Shown here piece after piece: positions 11,419 to 23,074 of a stretch of 64,000 nucleotides of DNA (position 1 is its first letter; each line of letters starts with the position of its first letter). The DNA comes from Linnemannia schmuckeri (lineage: Eukaryota; Mortierellomycota; Mortierellomycetes; Mortierellales; Mortierellaceae). The stretch covers positions 1,488,001-1,552,000 of the forward strand of contig JANATG010000014.1 of the NCBI GenBank assembly GCA_029449235.1, written 5' to 3'. Below the pieces are notes generated by a model. That model was not told the DNA's origin. It made no database searches and saw nothing but the letters and a program-made list of their open reading frames with translations. The position numbers were made by a program, and so were the translations under genes.

Positions 11419-13236
11419 AACTACTCGGGAAGCATTCCAGGATACAAACTACCTATAACCCCTTTCGCCCTCTTACTTCATTCATTACCTTCGGACCAGC
11501 AAATAGGATCATTGAGGAAGTCGAGAAATTGAGCAAGTGTGCTTTTTTTTTATTTTTTTAGTCAACAGGATCATGAGGCGGTTTTCTTGTGGATGTTACC
11601 TTTCACCTCCAGAGGGCACCACCCTCGCCAACATCTGATCTTTGCTCGGTTGTTTTCTTTCAGAGTCCACACTTTATCCTTTTCTTTTCTTCTCTTCCAT
11701 CTTCTTGCTGCATCTTCTTCGTTTTAGATGATGTGCTCCTTCCCCCTTTTACAAGTTTTTCTGTTTCCCTCTCTCTGCGTTTCATTTTTCTTTTTCTTTG
11801 TCATTTCACCATGTACTCTATATTTTCAACAAATGTGTCAATTATCATCCTCTTTTCTTTTCATTTTATTTGTCCCTATGCAAGGTGGTGCAACTTGCGC
11901 TATACGTACTTTTTTTTTTCTTCTTCCTATTTTCCTTCATTGATCATGCATGTGTATCCATGGTCGTTTCTTTCGTAAAGGAGTTCTTCTGGACTTGTTG
12001 CAAGGATATTGAGTGTGGTCTTGACGGTGTATCTCTAACGTTAAGAGGACGATGATTATATGCGCGTTTTTTGCCACTTTGCTCCCTTGCCCTTTCTTTT
12101 CTTGTTTTTTTTTTTCGTTTTATGTTGTTTTGCCCATCCCATAGCATCTTTCTCTTTATTACCCCTCTCTATCTCATATCAGGACGGATCAAACTTTGCA
12201 TTCAACTCGAAGGATCCTTTTGTCTCCCTTTTTTTCTTTTTATTACCCTTTTTTTTTTCTTTTCTTTTCATTGATCCTCTTCTTAACTTCTTAATAAAGT
12301 AAGCAAGCCGGTAGACAAGCATGCCTATCTTATGAAAGGAAGAGTAAACGAGATGGTGGTTTGTGTTCTGGTGCTTCCTGAGTACATGTGCGATGGTGTA
12401 TGTACGTGTCCACCTGTATGTTCCTTGTGTTTACAATGCAATAAAGAAGTGGATGGGGGTTGCATGATCCACTTGGTTGCAAACAGGAACGAGAGCTAGC
12501 TATTCTCCTTCCCTCCATGTGTGTCTCGATCGTGTCACTCCCCTTCCCACTTTATTTGTTTGTGCTCCCTCTTTCTTCTACCCCTGACTGACTGAGTATC
12601 TTACTGTTACAGCCTCTTTTTCTTTTCTCTCTTTTGCTGCTCTTGCTCCTGTCTATTTTTCCTTGCCCTCTTGACTTTCGCCATCCCCGATCCCTCTTCC
12701 TTCATTTTCTCCATCGCATTACCTTTCTTCAGCCACACATCAGTCACTTCTCGTCATCTCTTCACCTCCCTTGTCACTTGTCCCTGCCTTTCTCCCTCTC
12801 TCCTTCTTTATCACCACCTCGATGGAATCCCTCTCCCCTTGAACTGATTTCGGTTTCCCTCTCTTTCACATTTGCATTACAATCGTCCGTCAACCTCCTT
12901 CGTCCTCCTTAGTCTTTCTTCACCTTTTCCTTTCTCCCGTATTCCCCTTATTCCTCACCCTCCCCCGTCGTCTTCTTGAACACTTCAATCGTACTCTCCC
13001 ACCCTTCCCCTTTTGTTCCTCACCACACTGACAACAGGAACCACACTTAGTCACCTCTAGTAGCCTCCTTTTCCTTCAGCCCGTCAGGGGAGGAAGTGAC
13101 CACCATCACCAACCAACATCCCACAAACAAAACTTGGAAACGTTCACAAAAACGCACTAAAAAAAAAGAAAAAAGAAAAAAGAAAAAAGAAAAAAGAAAA
13201 ACGAAGAAAAAAAAGTTACTGTACAAAAAACCTTAG
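11419..13236. other. EMG1 3' region and C/T-rich leader of next gene
   Basis: About 1.8 kb without a supported gene. The first half is T-rich 3' sequence. From about 12540 to 13080 the plus strand is almost pure C/T with some A, the pattern seen before other plus-strand starts in this window. Long open frames here encode only Ser/Phe/Pro/Leu and are composition artefacts. Confidence 0.6.
13158..13216. repeat. (AAAAAAG)n short tandem repeat
   Basis: About six copies of a 7-nt A6G unit, the last ones imperfect, placed 20 bp upstream of the next start codon. Confidence 0.9.
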
Positions 13237-15058
13237 ATGGTGGTGCAACCACGACTGGTCGGGAACCTGATCCCTGGAAGGTCGAATTGGAAGGCGATTG
13301 GCCAGACGGATATCTTTGTCCTCCAGCATCACCCTCGCCAGGCGACACGGGCCTATCGGATTATTACCAGGGGATTTCCACATTACCGAGGTAACATTGC
13401 CGTTGTATTTTTTTTTTCTGTTGTTGCTGTGATTGCTATATAATATTGGGTTGATTGATAGGAGACAGAGTAAGGGTGAAGAAGAGGAAGGAAGGGGGAT
13501 GAATTGTCTTACTGCGATTGATAGATTAATCGTGCCTTTTTTTGTCTCGGAGCTCTCGTGTTCCTTTGTATATCTCGGGGGATTATTGTGTTGCTGATGT
13601 GTTCATGGTGGCAGTAGCAAAAGCAAAGAGAGAAGGAAATACAAGGGCAAGGCAAGAGCAAATCAAGGCACGGATGAACGGGTGGATAGCATATCAATGC
13701 ATAATGAAAGAGGATCACGAAAACGTCGAAGAGAATGACTTCGCATCGGATCCACAGGATGATTGGTTGTAATTTCCATAAACTGAAGTAAAACAATGCG
13801 ATTCTTGGAGAAGAATGGGGTGATAAAGTCAAACTGTTAAGCTCTTCGAACCTTGTATGCTCTAACCGCGTGAAGGTTTATTGCTAAGACAGGAAAATAG
13901 CTATGCGTTTCTATGCTCCTCTCAACTCACTTGCACGCTACTCTCATGCGCATCATTGCTTAATTGCTCGAGAAAGTGAAAGAGAGAGAATCTTTTTTTG
14001 GGGTTACATGTTCAGTCTGGAACAAGGATCTGGTAGAAGAAATAATTGAGCAATGATCATGTATGACAACGCATGAAAAACGACAAACAAGAAAAACACA
14101 CGCTAACTCAACTATAACACGCACAACCATATCAATCTACACTTCCACCTCATGTATTTACATGCATTCTTTTCCCCTTCTATCTTTCTTTTTATTCATT
14201 TCCATTGTCTTACATTTTGCTAATTGTGCAATTGAATAACAAAAAACAAAGTGGCGGAGGGAGATGCGGTGGAGGTTCTGCAGGAAGAATTGACAACACT
14301 CTCTCATCGAGCACGCGGCGCCATCCAGGGCAAAATCACGTCCAAAAAGATCTCGACCTGGCTCAAAGGAGGCACCGTCATCATGGTAAGTTCATTGTTG
14401 CATTGTAATAATAATGCAAGGGAGAGGGAAAAGGGTCAAACCATGGAAGATTTATTTATTATTCCCGTAGGCAGCGATCAAAAGGAAGAAGGGGATGGAT
14501 GGTGGGACGAGTGGGAAAGAACAGAGGCGGGTATCAGATGTAGCCCTCTCTTGTTTTACTGACTGACTGACAGGTCGACGACTTTCTCCTTTTTCAATCC
14601 AGCGAAAATAAAAAAAACAAAGAAGCAAATAAAACATCTGAATGGGACAAAAGGATCAAGGGGGTAACAGAGAGAAAGAGGGAAGGGAGGAAGGAAGGAA
14701 GGGATGAGATAAAGGAGACGGACAGCAAAAAAAAGAATAAATGGAAGAAAGATTACAGAGAGAAGGTAAGCGACATCGTTGACGAGGTACAAATATGAAT
14801 GGACGCTTTGAAAGAGAAGAATGTCAACAGGTAGATGGGAGTTCATAGATCTGAAAGAATGAAGTGGAAAAGGAAAACAAAGCGTTCCTTGGTGCCATTA
14901 GAAAAAAAGCAGTTGAGCGAGATGGCACTTACAACACCAACACTGTTATGGCATTGGGAAGTTACTTACTCTTCGGGCCAATCGAACCCTCTTCATTACG
15001 GGTGGTTGTCTTCTCACTAGTGCATTCTTCGATTTCGTCTTTCTTTGCACATATTTGA
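13237..15058 (+). CDS. Unrecognised protein, 5' exons (possibly joined to the next gene)
   Basis: Exons that keep one frame: 13237–13390, 14252–14385 and 14574–14765. A less certain fourth starts at 14858 and is open to 15058. Joins are phase-consistent: G+TG across intron 1, phase 0 at the next two. Intron 1 is 861 nt. The first two exons look like a compact domain (MVVQPRLVGNLIPGRSNWK, TDIFVLQHHPRQATRAYRII, GKITSKKISTWLKGGTVIM). Exon 3 begins VDDFLLFQSS and turns very Lys/Glu-rich. Exon 4 carries FLGAIRKKAVERDGTYN and ALGSYLLFGPIEPSSLR. I do not recognise the family. The exon 4 acceptor (CTGAAAG) is weak because nearer AG sites bring stops. If exon 4 instead splices at 15001/15002, it could join in frame to the acidic exon at 15640, making one gene to 18616. 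Confidence 0.5.
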
Positions 15059-15272
15059 CCAACATCGACCTTGTTCAGTCTTTACTTCTCGCTCCTACTC
15101 TTATTCGTGCTTGTTCGACACACTGTCGATTGATCTTGCTCAGATCGCTCCATTCCTCTCTCACTCCTTGCTCACTTGCTATTCTCGTGCCACTTTCCTT
15201 CATTCCCCCACCCAATTGTACCACGCAAAACACATCGAGTTCTGTCTCCGTGCGCAAAACGTTACACTTGTG

Positions 15273-15312
15273 CTCTTTCTCTCTCTCTCTTTCTCTCTCT
15301 CTATCTCTCTCA
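15273..15312. repeat. (TC)n microsatellite
   Basis: Imperfect CT/TC repeat in the C/T-rich stretch 15060–15630, which is either a promoter/leader or the interior of a long intron. Confidence 0.9.
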
Positions 15313-15816
15313 CGTTTCTTGCAATTGTTCCTCCTTTCGCATATATATCCGGATCATTGCCCACCACTTTTTTTTTCTTTCCTGTTACTTTATGATCCCA
15401 TTGCTGTTCATCCAGTAGCCCCAGACTTCCCTTCTTACCCCCAAGCTTATCAACTCTTTTCTCTTCTCTCTTCACTCTTTTCCCCTTCCCTTCAGCTACC
15501 ATCTGCCTCCTCACTAGTTCACTCTCTCTCTCCCTCACCCTTTCCTTCCCACTCGATCACTCACATTCACTCATACTCATTCACACTCAATCTTTCTCTC
15601 TCCCCGCAACTCTCAATATCACCTAATAACGCACATTAGTCACCGAATACAACACCTGGAGAGGACGACGACGATATTCTTGACGGCGACGACGAAGACG
15701 AAGAAGACGAAGACGAAGAAGACGACGATCCCCAACTCCACCTCCTTCTCCACGACGAAGAAGGATATCTCTCCGACCTCTCAACCACCTCTAACGAAAA
15801 CGAAGGCGCCATCACC

Positions 15817-18616
15817 ATGACAGCCGATGACTCGGCTCTCCGCGATAATACAAATAGAGAAAGTACTGCCAGCCGAAGAATAATGCGACGGGCTATCTCC
15901 TTGGAGGACCTCAACACAGTCTCGGCTATCCATCACAACCATCACCATATCCTGGATCAGGACTCTCTACCCGAACGGCCGTCGTCTTCGGTCTCAATGT
16001 CCCTCCCCGTTCCTTCTGATACCCTCCCCTCCCTCCAGCCGAACGACCAGACACTATACCATCGTTACTATCATCATCGATCTTTAGAGAGACCGTCCAA
16101 CCGCAACACTCTCCTAAGCGACAACAACCAGTACTCACTGTATCGGTTGGACCATGACCACCAAGGGCCTGCCAGGACAATGTCACCTGATGCTGACATG
16201 GATGATCTGGCGCTCTTGGACGATGTCAAATCGACTCGGTCAACCTATACCACGAACCCAGTACTACAGGACGCTGGCAAAGATATGACTGTTTCTGCTG
16301 CCGGAGGATCGTTGGGTTGGTTGAACGCCTCACCGCTGCTAGAGGCTCTGGTGAACTGGGTTGAGGGACCACCAAACCGACCACAGCCCAAGAAAAATCC
16401 TAACGAGAAGCCCAACCCGATTCTTGAGATACCCTTCCAGTTCATTGCCCTCTTAACATATCCCGAGCCAGACCCAAAGACTGGTGACAAAATGTCCCTT
16501 GCGAGTATGTTTGTCACGCTTGGTGTCTTGCTGTATTTGATTTGCAAATGAGTCGGACAACTAACACGACTCCTTTTTATTTTCAATTTTGATAGTGGTG
16601 CGGGAGACAGCATTTGTGCGGCAGAGGCGCAAGACATTGATGATGTTAACAGCATATACCCTTATAGTGCGCTACTGCAGCTTTGATTTCTTCTTGGTCG
16701 TCCTCTTTGCCAGCAACTGCGGGATGCTCTTTTTGATGAAGAACTCGGGACGGATGAATGTTAATATGGCCAAGCGAGCTGTTGGACAGCGTGTCGGATG
16801 GGCCAAGCAGTGGGCCGGAGGATTCTTCAAGCGAGGAGGCAACGGTGGTGCGACTCACAACAACAATAATAATAACACCAACAGCCATATCGGGACTGAT
16901 AACATGTCTATACACCAAGGAATTACTACGTCGAATGCCAGCTCCAGCAAGTCATTACCCAATATTTCGTCCATGCCTGCAGAGTCGATCCGTGGTGTGG
17001 GGACGACTCTCTCGATTATTGCGGGAGAGAAGGCAGACAGTGCACAGGAGAACAGTCCCCAGATCAAGCGGCGTGGACTTTTTGGCAAGCGCAAGACTTA
17101 TACAACTAGTTTGGCGCCCAGTCAAGGAATTGGCGCTTCGACTTCGTCTATTTTGTCACCTACCAGCGCTACGGGAGAGGGACTGAATGGCGATGATGTG
17201 TCTGTTATGACGGGTCGGACCAAGCGAGGATTCTTCAAGAGGAACACTACCTCTAGCACGAACCGATCAGCTACTGCACCACCTTTGGATCAACCGACCA
17301 CACCGACCATGCCCAAACATTCGACACACTCTTCGACATCTACCACGGCTACTGCAACCATACTGACGAGTAAGAACGAGACCTCGCTGCTGTCGACCTC
17401 GCCCCAGCCTCAGAACCAGTCGTTTACACAACTGGATTGGATGTTCCCAGCACGGTCTCCTAGTCCGAGTGCGCTGCGGAAGGAGTTTTCATTGCCTGGC
17501 AGCAAGACGTGGGCAAGCTCGGGAACGGGTTCTTCGTTGGCCGTAGCAGTGGCGACAGCGACATCGACAGCTGCAGCTGCAACTGCGACTGCTTCTTCAG
17601 GGACGCCACCATTACCGTTGCAGATGGGTCAGGCAGGAGGAGGAGTAGGAGGAGGAGCTCCGCCAATCAACTCGTCCGCACCATCTTCAGGATCTTCTTC
17701 TCCCAACTCCCCTTCACCAAAATCTGCCTCTGCTACAAATCCAGCGACAATGATGGCTGCTGCAAATACAATGACAACGACAACGACGATGTCCACAGGA
17801 CGGTCGTTAGCCTCAGCAATCAACCCCAGGTCGCTCCTGTCCAGTTTCACATCCACTTCGGCCCAGAAGCAACAACAACAGCTGAACTCCGCGACCTCGC
17901 CTGTGACACCAACATTCCCGCCCTTGATTGTTACCGCGAATACGCCAACATCATCAGCGACGGCGATGCCGATCTCGCCGAGACCGATCAAGGCTGTAGG
18001 ACCACGGACAAGCTTCTTGACAGGATCATTGAGTACTTCCAAGCTGCCTAGTGTTCTCGGAGGAGGTGGTGGTGGCGGAACCAATAGAACCAGCGATGCT
18101 GGTATTTCTAACGAAGGAGGAGGAGTGTATGAGGAGGAGGAGAGGCTGGAGGTGACGATGGAGTACCAGTTACATCAACACCATCTGCAATCGCAGTTCA
18201 ACCCACATCGGAGGGCGTCGACCACCAGCACTATGAGCAGCGTCAAGTATGCTACGCTGCCTTCACCGACAGAGGCGCTATTGTATCGGGAACACCATCA
18301 TCAGCATCCCTTTGCGGTCAGTGAGCAGGATCATTTCCAGCGGCAGCTCTCGCCTCATTCCCAGATGGCGTTTCATCCGATGTGGCAAATTAGTAGTGCT
18401 GGGCCTCCTGGAGGTGTAACGGGGATGGGAGTGAGGTCTGGGTCTGCGTCTGGTGATGGGTTGTTGATGGCGAGGGAGTTTAGTGGGAGAGGAAGTATTG
18501 GAAGTGGGAGGGGGAGTATTGGAAGTGGAGCTGGAGTGGTGATGAAGGAGGATTTGTTGGATGCTGTGACGAGTGCTGCGGCTGATATTATGGAAGGGTT
18601 TGACCGCGAGGCCTAA
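15817..18616 (+). CDS. Unrecognised large protein with one membrane region, 902 aa from this ATG
   Basis: Exons 15817–16504 and 16596–18616, intron 91 nt with GT–AG ends, joined as KMSLA|MVRETAF. The frame is also open upstream to a possible acceptor at 15638–15639, encoding a strongly acidic Asp/Glu tract then LHDEEGYLSDLST, which looks coding. In-frame TAG at 15637–15639 means this part is used only if spliced. The only compact conserved-looking part is around the intron: SPLLEALVNWVEGPP, IPFQFIALLTYPEPDP, MVRETAFVRQRRKT, then a hydrophobic hairpin (LMMLTAYTLIVRYCSFDFFL, VVLFASNCGMLFLM) and a basic amphipathic stretch ending GGFFKRGG. The last ~600 residues are low-complexity (poly-Asn, Thr, Ser, Gly) with repeated RRGLFGKRK / KRGFFKRN motifs. 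Probably an integral membrane protein with long disordered tails. No family named. Confidence 0.75.
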
Positions 18617-18995
18617 GATGTCGATATCGATGTTGAACTTTGATGGAGGACCCGCTAGATTAAGAACAAAAAAGAAAGTAGGTCGGCGGTGCATTAAATA
18701 AGATGTCGTGAAGATTGAAAAAAAAAATGCCTGTCTTGTGAATTTGCTTTTTCGGAGTGGCTTATTGGGTAGGATAGTACTGAAGGGGCGCAGTCGCTGT
18801 GCTGCACTGTCAAGATCAAGGGAGAGCAAACATTCTGCGTTTTGATTGTTTGATGATATTTTTTGATCAGTGGGAATTGGATTGTTCCTGAGATTAGGAA
18901 CAACTTTAATCTGTTTCATTGATCTGGCCGCGATCCTATCAGCATTGTTTATTTGCTATTGCACCCATCACCAGACATATTATTAGAAATAAAAC

Positions 18996-19020
18996 AAAAA
19001 AAAAAAAAAAAAAAAAAAAA
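18996..19020. repeat. A25 homopolymer
   Basis: Uninterrupted A run immediately before the decayed repeat region. It could be a retroposition tail or a slippage tract. No target-site duplication is visible beside it. Confidence 0.85.
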
Positions 19021-19206
19021 GGAATACAAAGGGTGTACGGAAGACAAGTGAAGGGTGACAACTAAAGGGGCGAAGGAATCAAAAACTGAAAGGAGGAGGT
19101 GGAAACATTAATGAAGAAAAGCTCTCTCCTTTTCTCTGCCATTTTTCTAAACTATCAACGGTACTTTTCTTCTTTATTTCAACTCATAGGGGTTACGTGC
19201 CCACCC

Positions 19207-19551
19207 GAGAAATGGGCAACGATAAGTTTCGGGGATAAACTCGTAGCACGACTACCTATTACCCTCCTTGTGCCAGCATGGAGTACAATTGGGTCCCGAA
19301 TAAGGGTATTGGATCGTGTTACTCCTACTGTAAATTGAGCTCTTGATGGTGACGCTATCAGGGTCACTATCTCTCCCCAAGTGGCCAGGAAATGGGCGGA
19401 GACGAGTTCCAGAGATATATTTGTAACAAGAAAAGCCACCGTCCTATTCCTTATACCAGCAAGAAGGACTATTGAGTCCCAAGATAAGGAATTGAGCCAA
19501 ACTACCCTTCTGTAAGTTAAGCTCCTGAAAGTGAAGCTATCCAGACCACTA
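19207..19551 (-). repeat. Diverged ~180-bp tandem duplication, probably decayed coding repeat
   Basis: Two adjacent copies offset by 180 bp, for example AAATGGGC at 19210 and 19390 and the shared end (G/C)ACCACTA or GTCACTA near 19365 and 19548. On the minus strand the copies share protein-like patterning: unit 1 DPIVLHAGTRR ... SLSPKLIVAHF and unit 2 DSIVLLAGIRN ... ISLELVSAHF. Matches at the residue level, plus stops and shifts in unit 2, suggest the remains of a gene for a ~60-residue repeat protein. Family not recognised. Confidence 0.65.
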
Positions 19552-19675
19552 CTGCAGCCATCGCCATGACCAGGTCTGCGCTGTTGTTGTTTTGATCGAC
19601 ATCATGGCTCTCTGGTGGCGGGGACTGTGGTGGCGCTGGTGTGATAGGCAATGACATGGCGAATGGGATTAGCAT
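19517..19675 (-). other. 52-codon frame with GPI-like hydrophobic C-terminus
   Basis: Minus-strand frame starting MLIPFAMSLP with a Pro/Ser/Asn-rich middle and the end ADLVMAMAAVVVWIASLSGA. The end resembles the hydrophobic tail of GPI-anchored fungal wall proteins. It overlaps the start of repeat unit 2. It may be the last exon of a decayed secreted protein. Weak evidence. Confidence 0.25.
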
Positions 19676-20709
19676 GATGGACGAAGATCAAGAGCAAGGA
19701 AGAGAGTGGAGTCGTTTTTTCATGAAGTGATAGTGATGGTAGCGGTGGTAATCTATCTGTCGATTAGGGGCTCCACCAGGATGCTAGGACTAATAAAAAT
19801 GAGCTACAGTAGGCCAATATCTTTTTTTTTTGCTTTCAGGTCAACCGCCCCTGTGCTTTTTTCTTTCCCTAAGAGACAAATGCAAAAAAAAATGGGGCTT
19901 GGAGAGTTTGTGTGGCAAGTCGAACCAGATCACTCAAAAAAACACGGTGAAAAAAATCAGGGAGCAGGGAGCAAGCAAGTCGTAGAAGAAAAGGCATAAA
20001 AAAGGGGGTGAGGTTCGATTATTTGCATTGGCTACGACTGTTACCTTATGACTTTTTTCGGTGGTATTTTATTTCCTTAATACACACGAGCAGGTTAGTC
20101 CTTTTGCCCTGTTGATACTCATATTTCCTTTTCTAATTTATGGTCCCTGTCCAATAACGGTCCATTATTTTTCCCTGCTACTCACGAGCAGTTGTCTTAG
20201 AAAGAGAGGAGGGTCCACTGTATTAAGTTTGAGCCTGTTTTGCAACACTACTTTTTCGCTCGACCAGTTTGTTATTTATTTCCTTCTCTTGCTGCGACAC
20301 ACATACAACAACAATTCACGACCTGGCAACCGACACCGGCTTTGACGAACCATTCCCCTGGGTGTCTACCGACACTGGATGATAAGATGGGGCGAGGAGG
20401 GTGATCGTAGGCAGCGCGGAATCAACACCTTCACCGGCACACAACCCCTCTCATTTTCCAAGAACCTCGAGACGCCAACCTTCAACATCCCTTGCCCTAC
20501 TTGCCGCATCGTTCCAGACGCTCTATATACAAAAGAAGTCGAAAATATGATCGTCGCCCATACTGACTTTCATACTAACTTTCCTCTTTGAGGCTCTGTG
20601 CAACATTTATTGATCCTTTTTTCCTTTGTGTTTCAATATTTATTATTATTAGAGCGTATAAAAAGATAAGAAGATCAACAGAAAAAAAGAGAGAAAAAAG
20701 AAAGGGTTA

Positions 20710-21249
20710 CTAAATATAGACGGTTTCCATGTCCCTCAAGCGACAGTAACCATCGACTTTATCCTCACAGGAATAATACGTTCCACGCTTCTCCCAACAC
20801 GGGGGACATCTCCTCTTGCATATCGCACTTGTATTGCCCGGTCTGCACCATATCTTGGCTGCTTCCCTACCCTCCCCACTATCGCTTTCACTTCCACTCC
20901 CACTCCTACCACTGCCGCTACTTCTGTCCCTATCCCCGCTACTGCTACCACTTTTACGAGCAGCCTCTCGCCGAGCACCCTCGCCTCGTTTCCGCTCAAG
21001 CTCGGCTTCGCGGTCCCAGACTCCGTCGAGGCAGCTCCCGTTTTTCTTGTTATGGCATGTATAGTGATCTGACTGAGGGACCCAACAGGGCGGGCAGACA
21101 TCGTCACCGAGAATGTTGCAGAACTTGTTTTGTCCCTCGATCGAGCATCGTTCTTGGTCTTGTGCTATAACCAGAACTGGCAAGGCGGCAAGGAGGGAGA
21201 CGAGGAGGGTGGTGATGAAGAGGATGCGTCTGGGATAATGAGGGGTCAT
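20710..21249 (-). CDS. Small secreted protein with duplicated Cys domain, 179 aa
   Basis: Single exon on the minus strand. The start MTPHYPRR (21247–21249) gives a classic signal peptide: basic n-region, hydrophobic ILFITTLLVSLLAALPVLVI, likely cleavage at IAQ|DQ. The mature protein has two copies of a short Cys module. Copy 1 is C-x7-C-x7-CPPC-W-x7-YTC-x7-GSC (~residues 37–77) and copy 2 is C-x7-C-x3-CPPC-W-x6-YYSC-x6-DGYC (~residues 139–172). They are joined by a charged Arg/Glu then Ser/Gly/Asp linker that should be flexible and disordered. An in-frame ATG 11 codons upstream (MFNFSP) would only lengthen the n-region. The family is not recognised. An apoplastic or wall-associated, possibly effector-like or carbohydrate-binding role is a guess from architecture only. 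Confidence 0.75.
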   Translation of the reverse strand: MTPHYPRRILFITTLLVSLLAALPVLVIAQDQERCSIEGQNKFCNILGDDVCPPCWVPQSDHYTCHNKKNGSCLDGVWDREAELERKRGEGARREAARKSGSSSGDRDRSSGSGRSGSGSESDSGEGREAAKIWCRPGNTSAICKRRCPPCWEKRGTYYSCEDKVDGYCRLRDMETVYI

Positions 21250-23074
21250 TGTGATGGTGACTGATGGGGAAAAGTTGAACAAGATTAGACGGCAGAGGGG
21301 TCATGTATTTTGGTTAGCAATTTTTTTTTGTGAGAGGATACAATCATTTTAAACGACTCAAAGACATAAGCAATATTTGAAGACGGCTTACTTTTATTTT
21401 TTGTCTTGACGGTATTTTCAAGCACAGAGGGATAACGGAAGGAATAGAAGACAGAGAGGATAGAGAAGGGAGAGACTGAGAGAGTGAGACAGAGAAAAAT
21501 GGTGTGAGGTTGACTATTTTCCGGGCGGAGATTCGAGATTGAACAGTGGTGGATTGGCGGAGGGGAACCTGTTAGTTGGTCAATTATATATACGTGTGTG
21601 GGTTTCTCTAAATGAAGCTCCCAGACCGCCCACTCATCCGCCTCCTTGTGTTTCGGCAATAAAAATAAAAAAGAACTGGAGCAGAAGAACATTAACGTAG
21701 ACAACGTTAGACGAAGAAATTAGGGGCGCAATGCCTCCTGAAAAAAAAAACAGCAGACACAAACGGCTTTTACCCAGGACTATTTTCGCAGAAAAAGGAG
21801 AAATGTGGATCATCTTTGTGTTGAACGGGAAAGAAGGCATAACGGGATTAACGAAAGAATGGAAAAAGTAGATGTACCTCACAAGTTGAAAGAAAAGTAT
21901 GTGCGTTTTACAAGCCAAAAATAGCCAAGGGATGAAGGGGAATAAACGAATGAAAAGAGAGGAATGAAAAGTGTAATGTAAAAAAACAGGAAACCAATCA
22001 GAAGGCAAACAAGAAACTGGAAAAAAAAAAAAAAAAAAAAAATGGAGGTGGATCGTCGCCAGTCGCTCATGCTGAGGATGATTTGCCATGCATTGCATTG
22101 GGAGCAGCAGAATGAAAGAAGAGGAGAGGTACGAAAATGAGAAGAGCTCAAGGCTACAAGCCAAGGACGAACAATCTCTAGAAGGGGGTATAAAAATATT
22201 TTCCTCAACCAATCAATCAATCAAGCGCGGGGGCGGGGACGCGTTTCAATCGTGGCGAAGGAAGGGGAGGGGGATGAAAAAAGGCAGTCTTCTAAATATT
22301 TCCCCTTGTCTTCCTCCTTGCCTTGAATGAACCGCTCTTATGTCTCCGTCTTTAAGACAATACGCGTAATGGGTAGGAATAGAAAGACAGTTGCAACTGA
22401 ATAGCGCGCTGACTAAATTTGGTCGTCCTTTCCTATGCAGTCGAACAGGAATGAATCGACACCTCTCCTTGGATTTGTAGTGTGGTTATCAGGACAAAAG
22501 CTATTCCTTGACTGCATCAATAACCAGTGGCCAGTCCACTCACTCCCCAAATCGTAAGTATTCTGACTTGCCTCTCGTTTCTTTCCTATGAGGAATGTAC
22601 TGTTTTGTTATGTAGAGAAGGTCTCATTATGATCTGTCCAGTCTTCCCACTCTTTTCTTCCTTCGTTTCCTTCCAAAATGCACCACAGACCCTTTCAATC
22701 TCTCGCTCTCTCTCTCCTAGATTACCAAGGTTCTTTGAACTCCACTTAAAGTTGATTGTCGTGGTGTTGTATCCAAGGGAGTCATCTTGGTCAACTTGTC
22801 CAGTTGATAGTGAGACCGAGAGAGGAGAGGGAGGAGGAGGTGGTGGAATTGAAGCAAGAGCAGTCGTAGCCTGTGACTTCCTTTCTTGCTTGACCGCCTG
22901 AATCCTAACCACTGTCGCTTGGTCGATTTATGGACTCAACCTAGGGTCAGCTTGAGCGAGCGCAATATGCCCACTGGAGGGTTCAAGTGTGTTTACCGAC
23001 GAGATGTTGTCTGCAAGCCAGAAAGAACAACATCATCGCCTTAAGGCAGACCATGTCATTTAATAGGAGGCAGA
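21250..23074. other. Intergenic, no gene seen
   Basis: Upstream region of the secreted protein (purine-rich on the plus strand near 21430–21500, as expected for a minus-strand leader). An A22 run follows at 22021–22042, then AT-rich sequence with no supported gene. Open frames near 21640–22220 and 22530–22910 are low-complexity. Confidence 0.6.

Larger units (their letters stand above)
18617..20709. other. Gene-poor stretch with decayed repeats
   Basis: 3' sequence of the previous gene, an A25 run, a diverged tandem duplication (separate entries), then AT-rich sequence with T/A runs to 20700. No intact gene is supported apart from a weak 52-codon minus-strand frame (separate entry). Confidence 0.6.

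Noticed and set aside
15055..15639. 194-codon plus-strand open frame
   Set aside because: Encodes almost only Ser/Leu/Pro/Phe because the strand is C/T-rich. No domain, and no support as an exon.
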